This document shows, piece by piece, positions 35,050-40,782 of a DNA stretch of 40,782 nt; within the stretch, counting starts at the first letter, position 1; each line of letters begins with the position of its first letter. The position numbers and the translations under genes are program-made. Location of the stretch: contig JBFGVE010000011.1 of NCBI GenBank assembly GCA_041565275.1, positions 1 through 40,782 of the forward strand. The letters are read 5' to 3'. The DNA is from CAWUKT01 sp041565275. Its GTDB lineage: Bacteria; Bacteroidota; Bacteroidia; J057; JADKCL01. The notes beneath the pieces are model-generated. The model had not been told where the DNA came from. It searched no databases and was given only the letters and a program-made list of their open reading frames with translations.

Positions 35050-35835
35050 TCAATCAATTACAGTCAGGATACCACAATAATCTCCACCTGTGGGGGTACG
35101 TTCGAGTTCAGGGCAGTAAAATTCTGAGATAGAGCCATCCAGGTACAGTGCATCCGGACAATTCAATTCATTTCGGAACAAGGATGCGAAGTCATAGAAG
35201 TTGACACGTTCATTGGAAATGGCAAAAACGATATTACCCTTTTTGTCAACACCTACTCCACTTCTGATGTATCGATTGGATGAACCCTGGGTAAATCCAG
35301 GATGGAGTTCATTGTTAATGACCAGCATTGGCCCGCTTTGAGTAGCGACCTGGGCTTTTGGATGGGTCTGCTGATAGGTTTCACTGTCCATTACTCCTGC
35401 CCCTTCTGTTCCCAAGATAAAAACACCGTTTGGTTTCATGTGAAAATTCCCCTCACCATCCCGAAGATTGAGATTCTTCAGGACCGAACCATCTTCAATG
35501 TGCAATCCTCCAGGTGTATGATCTTCAGAAAAAATACCGGCATTGGTGGCAAACCGAAGGTGACGGCCCTCAGCTTCGAGTGTTTCCCGCAGGGTAGAAA
35601 AGTCCTTGTAGGGTTCTCCATTTTTGTCTTTCCAGTACAATCTGACTTCGAATTCATTTGGGTCAACCCTTACCACATCAAAGTTCTGACCCTTAAACTG
35701 GTATTGCTTTGCTTGTAATTCCCGCTGCCCTGGGGATAGCTTTAGATGCTCTGAATGCAGCCATGCCTTTACCAAAAAGTAACTTCCTATGGATAAAAGG
35801 AGGATTCCTCCCAGGAATGCAAATTGCCGCTTCAT
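35050..35835 (-). CDS. Phosphodiester glycosidase family protein (DUF2233/NAGPA-like)
   Basis: This 261-residue protein has an N-terminal signal anchor (FAFLGGILLLSIGSYFLV). The domain signatures are FATNAGIFSEDHTPGGLHIEDG, split here at Phe-Ser, then HMKPNGVFILGTEGAG, ATQSGPMLVIN, NRYIRSGVGVDKKGNIVFAIS and the C-terminal DALYLDGSISEFYCPE. This matches the family of N-acetylglucosamine-1-phosphodiester alpha-N-acetylglucosaminidase. A cell-envelope glycan role is likely, exported to the periplasm. Confidence 0.88.
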   Translation of the reverse strand: MKRQFAFLGGILLLSIGSYFLVKAWLHSEHLKLSPGQRELQAKQYQFKGQNFDVVRVDPNEFEVRLYWKDKNGEPYKDFSTLRETLEAEGRHLRFATNAGIFSEDHTPGGLHIEDGSVLKNLNLRDGEGNFHMKPNGVFILGTEGAGVMDSETYQQTHPKAQVATQSGPMLVINNELHPGFTQGSSNRYIRSGVGVDKKGNIVFAISNERVNFYDFASLFRNELNCPDALYLDGSISEFYCPELERTPTGGDYCGILTVID

Positions 35836-35949
35836 ATTGTTCTAAACCAGATCAAAGGGTGAAACTGTGTTTCAATATAGGTAAACTCTGTCTCTTTCGA
35901 GAAGTTTTATCGGGTCGTATTCCAACATGTCTAGTCGGGTCATATATTT

Positions 35950-38900
35950 TTAATTGTGCTGGTGTCCGAAGCATGAACACTTGGTATCCATGAAGCTTTG
36001 GGTTTCTTCGTGCCAGGGAAAAGCATCGCTCCCCTTACTTCGTTCCCAGAAAAACTTTCTGCGGGGTCGGTTGTAATTGCCGATTTCGTTCATGTTTTTG
36101 GCATCATAAAGCCGGCCGTTGAGCATGACATGGCTTATTTGCTCGGTATTTCTGAGGTTTTCCAGCGGATTTGCGTCCAGGATGACCAAGTCAGCCAATT
36201 TGCCAGCCTCTAAGGAGCCGATCTCTTTGTCCATACCGATGTATTGTGCACCCCAAAGGGTGGCTGCCCTCAAGGCTTCTAATTCAGTAAATCCACCTTG
36301 GCCGATCATCCACAATTCCCAATGCGCTCCCAGGCCCTGCAATTGACCGTGTGAACCGAGTTGTACCTTGGTCCCTCCATCAGAGATCGCTTTGGCTGTT
36401 TTGGCGTTGTCAATATGGCCAAAGTCTTCGTCAGGGATCATCATTCGCCGCAGGGAACGGGCATCAATTATCCGTCTGGGATAGTAAGTCAGTAAGCGTT
36501 CGTTTTTCCAGACTTCAGTTTTTTGATACCAATAGTTTTCTCCCCATATCCCTCCATATCCCACGATCAGGGTAGGAGTATAACCTGTATGGGAAGCTCC
36601 CCAAAGCTGGATTACATCTTCATAGACCGGTGAAATCGGGATACTGTGCTCGATGCCCGTATGTCCATCAACCACTTGGTTAAGATTGTGGTAAAAGAAG
36701 GATCCCCCTTCGGGATAGACATTCATTTTCAGTTCCCGTGCGGCCCGGACCACCTGCTGCCGCTGTTCCCGCCGTGGCTGGTTGTAGCTTTTTACAGAAA
36801 ATGCTCCTACTGCCTTCATCCTCCGAAGGCTGGACCGGGCATCGTCCAATGAATTGATCACTGCCTTGAAATCGCCATCAGCACCATACAGGATGGTGCC
36901 GGTAGAAAAAATACGGGGCCCGACCAAGCGGCCTGCCTTTACCATTTCCGATTGGTTAAAGACCATCTCTGTATTGGAAGAGGGGTCATGGGTGGTTGTT
37001 ACTCCATAGGCGAGGTTGGCAGTGTAGCTCCACTGCTGCTGAGGGGAAATACCATTGAAGCTATTCCCCAGATGAGCGTGGACATCTACCAGCCCGGGGA
37101 TGATCGTTTTTCCCTGACAGTCCATGATAAAGGCATCATTGGGAACTTTTACTTCATTTTCCAGGCCGATGGCGGTGACACGGTTGCCTTCCACCAATAT
37201 GGTTCCCTTTTCGATCACCCGGTCTCCGTCAATGGTAATGATCCTTGCTCCAGTCAGCGCGATCTTACCTGCAGGAACATCAGCGGGAAGAACAAGGCCA
37301 ACCCTAAGTCCGGCAGTATCTACCGGTGGTAAGCTGTCAGGAGAACCATCCAGAAATTTGAAGCAATTGGTCAGGGACCGTTCAAAATATTCGGGTCCAA
37401 GCATCCAATGCAGATCTTTGCTGTCTCTCGACCAGTGCAGGCTGGTTCCTGCATCACGTGTTACACCGTAGACAGGATAGCTGTCAGAACCCCGGCTCAG
37501 GTCAACTGCCCTGCCCGTCTTTGGGAATGCAGCCACATAGGCATTATACAACTCAGTAAAGGCAATCCAGTTTCCATCCGGGCTGGGGACAAAGTCCCGC
37601 GCATAAGTAGATGTGAAGAGGGTTGATTCGTCTTTGCCGTCAATGCCAATGGACTTGAAAGATTTGCTCAATCTTCCTCCAGAGGTGAAATATATGTGCT
37701 TGCCGTCTGGTGCCCAGAAGGGAGAGGTGCCAGATTTGGTGACCAATTGGTGGTTGTCACCATTTCGGTCGCAAATATAGAGTCCGGTCTCTTTGCCAAA
37801 GACATAACCCAGTTGAGTACTTCCCCCTCCGCGTTGGTATACAATTCGATTGCCGTCAGGAGAGAAGCGGGGAGAATGGTAATACCCTTTTCGATCGGTT
37901 ATAACTTTGGTAATACCCGAAGAAATTTCCCGCACCTTGACCTGGCCGAGTCCTTCATCTGTCCAGGTTGTGTAAACAAGATACTTACCGTCCATACTGA
38001 AAGAGGGATGGTATTCCCATTCTTCATTGCTGGTCAGCCGCTTTGGAGTACCGTCGGGCAATGCCTTGGCATAAAGATAGCCAGCGGCATGGAAAAGGAG
38101 GGAAGAACCGTCGGGTGCCGTTTGGGCATGACGGATCATCTTGGCTTCAAATCGGGAAGGACTGACTTCCTGGGGAAAGTTAAGCGTCTGGGCGATTTTG
38201 TGTTTGAGGGATACATCAAAGGGAATTTGCCGTGCAGATGCGGTCTCAATATCAATTCGCCAGATCTTTCCTTCGGCCCATATCACTACTTCTTTGTTGT
38301 TGTGGAGCCATTGGTAGTTGGGATAGACGCCGAAAATAGCCCATGTCTCCTGTTGATCTTTGTTGAGCCGGTCAAATACCGGCCATTCTTCTCCTGTCTC
38401 CAGATCATGGACATAGAGTACAGTCTTTTGCCGGACCCGGCGCACAAAGGAAAGGTATTTACCATCATGGGAGATTTGAGGACGAACCGCTCCCCCGGGA
38501 CCTGAAACAACATTTTCGAGTGTTCCTGTTTGAGTATCGAAGCGCCGGATAATATAGATCTGCCCATGGGGATTTTTGTTGTAGGTAAAATAACCTGCGT
38601 CATCCATGTCTTCGGAAAAATAGACGTAGCGTCCGTCGGGAGAGAAGACAGGCTCACCAGCATCTTGTTGACTGTTTTTACGTTCGGTCAATTGAATTCC
38701 TGATCCCCCAGTGATGTGGTACATCCACATTTCCCCCGCTCCCAGAGAGCGGGTACTGGTAAAGTGCTTTCGCGCAACAAAATACGCACCATTCGGGTGC
38801 CAGGCAGGATTGTTCAGCAGCCGGAAATCTTCCCTGGTAAGTTGTTTTTTGTCAGAACCATCCCGGTTCATTACCCATATATTATCACCTCCGCCACGGT

Positions 38901-39210
38901 CTGAGGTAAATAGGATTTTGCTGCCATCAGGGCTAAATCTTGGCTGGACTTCCCAAGGGATCCCTTCCGCTAAAGGATAGGCCCGCCCGCCATTGATGGG
39001 CAAAATGAAAATATCCCCCAGAATGTCAAACACTATTTCCCGGTCATCCGGGCTGACATCGAGGTTCATCCAAGTGCCTTCTTTGGTCTCAATGGTTACG
39101 TCATCGAATGGACCATGGGGATCATCCACGATCCATTTATCCTGGGCAAAAAGGGAAGTGGCAAAGAGAAGGGTGCCGAGAAAAAGAAGTACTGGACGGA
39201 ATAGGAGCAT
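35950..39210 (-). CDS. Secreted fusion of PD40 beta-propeller and amidohydrolase
   Basis: I chose the ATG at 39210 (1086 residues) because it opens a clean signal peptide, MLLFRPVLLFLGTLLFATS then LFAQ; the longer frame to 39402 runs into unrelated sequence. Residues about 25-640 hold TolB/tricorn-like PD40 propeller repeats, each with a PDG or (S/P)xDGxxI core, for example FSPDGSKILFTSDRGGGDN, HPNGAYFVARK, FSPDGRYVYFSEDM and SPDGNWIAFTE. The C-terminal third is a metal-dependent amidohydrolase with IIPGLVDVHAHLG (HxH), further His in DGHTGIEHSIP and LGSHGQLQGLG, and the closing strand GSLEAGKLADLVILDANP. Such fusions act as periplasmic or surface peptidase/dipeptidase-like hydrolases; the substrate is unknown. 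Confidence 0.92.
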   Translation of the reverse strand: MLLFRPVLLFLGTLLFATSLFAQDKWIVDDPHGPFDDVTIETKEGTWMNLDVSPDDREIVFDILGDIFILPINGGRAYPLAEGIPWEVQPRFSPDGSKILFTSDRGGGDNIWVMNRDGSDKKQLTREDFRLLNNPAWHPNGAYFVARKHFTSTRSLGAGEMWMYHITGGSGIQLTERKNSQQDAGEPVFSPDGRYVYFSEDMDDAGYFTYNKNPHGQIYIIRRFDTQTGTLENVVSGPGGAVRPQISHDGKYLSFVRRVRQKTVLYVHDLETGEEWPVFDRLNKDQQETWAIFGVYPNYQWLHNNKEVVIWAEGKIWRIDIETASARQIPFDVSLKHKIAQTLNFPQEVSPSRFEAKMIRHAQTAPDGSSLLFHAAGYLYAKALPDGTPKRLTSNEEWEYHPSFSMDGKYLVYTTWTDEGLGQVKVREISSGITKVITDRKGYYHSPRFSPDGNRIVYQRGGGSTQLGYVFGKETGLYICDRNGDNHQLVTKSGTSPFWAPDGKHIYFTSGGRLSKSFKSIGIDGKDESTLFTSTYARDFVPSPDGNWIAFTELYNAYVAAFPKTGRAVDLSRGSDSYPVYGVTRDAGTSLHWSRDSKDLHWMLGPEYFERSLTNCFKFLDGSPDSLPPVDTAGLRVGLVLPADVPAGKIALTGARIITIDGDRVIEKGTILVEGNRVTAIGLENEVKVPNDAFIMDCQGKTIIPGLVDVHAHLGNSFNGISPQQQWSYTANLAYGVTTTHDPSSNTEMVFNQSEMVKAGRLVGPRIFSTGTILYGADGDFKAVINSLDDARSSLRRMKAVGAFSVKSYNQPRREQRQQVVRAARELKMNVYPEGGSFFYHNLNQVVDGHTGIEHSIPISPVYEDVIQLWGASHTGYTPTLIVGYGGIWGENYWYQKTEVWKNERLLTYYPRRIIDARSLRRMMIPDEDFGHIDNAKTAKAISDGGTKVQLGSHGQLQGLGAHWELWMIGQGGFTELEALRAATLWGAQYIGMDKEIGSLEAGKLADLVILDANPLENLRNTEQISHVMLNGRLYDAKNMNEIGNYNRPRRKFFWERSKGSDAFPWHEETQSFMDTKCSCFGHQHN

Positions 39211-39289
39211 TGCTTTTCTTATAGTTCTATTTTGAGCGAAAGGTAAGTTACAACACTCCGGATAATTTAGCCTGATCTCAATCCTAATT

Positions 39290-39487
39290 TCAACAATCCC
39301 CTGGTAGTCCCGTTTCAGAAAGTATTCCCTCCCAATGCCCATACTTGTGCCCTTTGAACAGCTTTGCATCCATTTTGAAGTAGTCAGGGTTGAGCATTTC
39401 ATCTTTGTATGTCAGAAAACCTTCAAAGTTTTGCCCAATTGTCGACAGACTTAGGAACAGCATCAATACCGTGACAATTGATTTAAT
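39290..39487 (-). pseudogene. Truncated gene fragment: signal peptide plus the start of a secreted protein
   Basis: The reading frame encodes IKSIVTVLMLFLSLSTIGQ, a signal peptide, then NFEGFLTYKDEMLNPDYFK, which is how many Bacteroidota secreted lipoprotein-like or GLPGLI-type proteins begin, and stops after about 66 residues. At its 5' side it is cut by an IS982 end (39490), so its own start codon is gone. A TTG inside the IS end makes an artificial 88-residue frame. The rest of the gene is missing. Probably a remnant left by insertion and deletion. Confidence 0.6.
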
Positions 39488-39489
39488 CA

Positions 39490-39579
39490 ACCCGTAGTGT
39501 GAATTAAAATTAAGCGAATGTATACTTTGAATTGTTAATGGGTCTTTAGAGTACAAATTTGTTAAGATATTGAATGATG
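39490..39579 (+). repeat. IS982 terminal fragment, copy 2 of a direct repeat
   Basis: This is the same 90-bp end as at 25658, beginning ACCCGTAGTG. The minus strand encodes IIQYLNKFVL, a stop, then RPI, the transposase C-terminus. The rest of the element is absent, replaced by another IS remnant. Confidence 0.8.
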
Positions 39580-39730
39580 AAGTTGCTGGGAATATTTCAC
39601 GGAATTAACCAAAAATACATCCAAGGCTAACTCGATGAATTTTGCTACAAGCTCAATAGAATATTCCTTGGAGTAAATGAATTTGTGTTATTAATGAGAA
39701 ACCCGCTAAACCATTGGAACTTTACACGCC
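39580..39730 (+). pseudogene. IS1595/ISXO2-like transposase remnant
   Basis: In one plus-strand frame from 39590 the sequence reads GIFHGINQKYIQG, a stop (TAA where Tyr is usual), then LDEFCYKLNR, LG and further decayed residues. GI(F/H)HG..KY(I/L)QGYLDEF(C)Y(K/R)xNRR is the C-terminal signature of ISXO2-like transposases as I know it. Only this end is left. The following stretch to about 39915 holds nothing I recognise. Confidence 0.6.
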
Positions 39731-39915
39731 GGTGGCAAAGAACCGGATAAGTATATTTTCTTTTAGTTTCTGCTTTTCCCATGTCCGGCTGAGTCTGCCA
39801 CCATGGCCATATTCCATCTGTAAACGCACTGTGACCTCATCAGACGTACATCATAGCGATGGATACGCTTGCTCGAAAGCAATTTACCGGAAATGAGCCT
39901 ATGTTTTCGTGGGTG

Positions 39916-40284
39916 TTAGTAATAATCAACTCTATCGCATCTAAAACTAATGTATTCACCCTCTACAATATCGCCTGGAATATCTACATCCAAAACAATT
40001 AAAAATTGTCCTATTTTTACAACTCCTTCTTTTTTATTGATTAATTCCGCTGTTAAGTAATACGCAAAATCCGATTGTTTTTCAATACTCAATTCCTTCG
40101 ACTCTGCTCTAACAACCGATTCCGTGCAAAATGAATTTAAAGGTAAATTCAAGGAGGCTCCAATCTCAACATTATCTGGAGTAGGTTGTGAAAAGGCTTT
40201 TAACTCATATTGCCCATCAGAAAACAAGATTTCAGATTCCCTTGCTTCTTTTGATAACCATTCTATGTTTTTTACTCTGTACAT
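39916..40284 (-). CDS. Probable immunity protein for the adjacent toxin
   Basis: This small protein of 122 residues, acidic and beta-rich, has no signal peptide, starts at an ATG and lies 11 nt downstream of the toxin frame on the same strand. I recognise no family (MYRVKNIEWLSKEARESE at the N-terminus, GEYISFRCDRVDYY at the C-terminus). Position, size and acidity are those of a cytoplasmic immunity protein of a polymorphic toxin pair; that role is inference. A+T content is higher than in the left half of the window. Confidence 0.65.
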   Translation of the reverse strand: MYRVKNIEWLSKEARESEILFSDGQYELKAFSQPTPDNVEIGASLNLPLNSFCTESVVRAESKELSIEKQSDFAYYLTAELINKKEGVVKIGQFLIVLDVDIPGDIVEGEYISFRCDRVDYY

Positions 40285-40295
40285 CTCAATAATGT

Positions 40296-40782
40296 TTAAT
40301 AACCTATTCCAAGGCTTGGTGCTTTCCTCATTAATTCTTTGCCTGTCTTGATATGGAACGTTGTGATATTACCTGTTGCTCTGTCTAATCCGACGAATCC
40401 CCACTTAGCACTACCTTGTCCTCCTATCAATTTCGCATATCCATTAATTTCTGGAACCCATGTACCATTTTGAATGATATGGTTAGCATCTCCAACATAT
40501 TGTTTTAAGTTATACGATTTCTTACCAAGAGCATCCATTACACTCTTCCCATGTTTGGTAAAATGATCTATTGCTTCATCCCTTCCAAACTTTCTAATTC
40601 CTTGCGTTAAGAGTTTCTGTGAACCCTTAGTCGCTTTTTTCCCCCATTTAGTCATATTTGCAATGACTCCGATTCCTGGGGCGGCACCCAACGCACTTAG
40701 CACGGCTCCGGTATAGTCTCCACGGGTCGCGGCAAGGATTGCTGCTCCTACATCTGCACCCTGACTGACCACAGGAATCTCC
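40296..40782 (-). CDS. C-terminal part of a polymorphic toxin (partial, runs off the window)
   Basis: The frame is open to the window edge, so this is the 3' end of a larger gene. It begins with an RHS/pretoxin-type hydrophobic linker, GADVGAAILAATRGDYTGA then VLSALGAAPGIGVIANMTKW. It continues with a basic helical stretch and ends in a toxin-like domain of about 75 residues: YVGDANHIIQNGTWVPEING, a GG-x-GSAKWGFVGLD loop and GNITTFHIKTGKEL. The last domain has the size and the His/Lys-rich beta character of small RNase toxins of the BECR group, but I cannot name the family. The N-terminal part (RHS repeats, or a T9SS or other secretion signal) lies beyond 40782. Confidence 0.7.
   Translation of the reverse strand, partial: EIPVVSQGADVGAAILAATRGDYTGAVLSALGAAPGIGVIANMTKWGKKATKGSQKLLTQGIRKFGRDEAIDHFTKHGKSVMDALGKKSYNLKQYVGDANHIIQNGTWVPEINGYAKLIGGQGSAKWGFVGLDRATGNITTFHIKTGKELMRKAPSLGIGY

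Noticed and set aside
37696..38505. A 269-codon open frame antisense to the propeller-amidohydrolase gene
   Set aside because: It is a shadow of the PD40 repeats; no start context and no recognisable domain.
25658..39579. A functional composite transposon between the two IS982 ends
   Set aside because: One element is internally deleted and the other is only a 90-bp end, so neither supplies transposase, and no target duplication is seen.
1..40782. CRISPR arrays, tRNA or rRNA genes
   Set aside because: I saw no regularly spaced repeats, no tRNA cloverleaf signature and no rRNA segment; only rnpB is a convincing RNA gene.

Overview
The window looks like a chromosomal segment of a Bacteroidota bacterium, probably in or near the Saprospiria; I infer this, having run no classifier. 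The signs are a type IX secretion (T9SS) C-terminal sorting domain protein, a TPR/beta-propeller/OmpA protein with the architecture of PorE, a mitochondrial-type aconitase, a five-repeat DUF349 protein, lysyl-tRNA synthetase with the extra C-terminal segment I associate with this phylum, and several TAnnTTTG (-7) promoter boxes typical of the phylum. Shine-Dalgarno sequences are rare and several genes start at GTG or TTG.

Left part (1-5070): two tandem paralogous voltage-gated K+ channel genes run rightward and meet, stop codon overlapping stop codon, a leftward two-gene unit. That unit encodes a STAND-like P-loop ATPase with a duplicated C-terminal domain, followed by a TerB-like protein. 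Region 5500-10510 holds a two-gene operon: the PorE-like envelope protein and a large protein with a signal peptide and one transmembrane segment. RNase P RNA (rnpB) lies on the minus strand at about 10669-11037, followed by a clear terminator.

Core metabolism and envelope (11100-25650): a minimal T9SS-sorted protein; a leftward run of aconitase, lipoprotein and DUF2279 protein; a phosphohexomutase; an M23 peptidase; a serine hydrolase of the beta-lactamase class with four C-terminal membrane segments; an arsR-arsM arsenic unit whose operator encloses the promoter -7 box; lysS; and the DUF349 protein.

Accessory part (25650-40782): a decayed IS982-type element precedes a DUF4157 (eCIS-core) effector-like gene. 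One in-frame TAA separates that gene from a C-terminal domain with a possible Cys-His-Asp triad. Then come an ABC exporter pair, a protein with a divergent GH19/endolysin-like domain that seems to lack the catalytic Glu, an AT-rich methyltransferase-glycosyltransferase pair, an FMN-binding glutamate synthase-like protein, a phosphodiester glycosidase, and a secreted beta-propeller/amidohydrolase protein. The right end is a scrapyard: a truncated gene, a second IS982 end, an IS1595/ISXO2-like remnant, then an immunity-like gene and the C-terminus of a polymorphic toxin that runs off the window.

Best candidates for something undescribed are the STAND-like ATPase/TerB/K+ channel locus, the stop-split DUF4157 effector, the apparently inactive lysozyme-like protein, and the toxin/immunity pair at the right edge.
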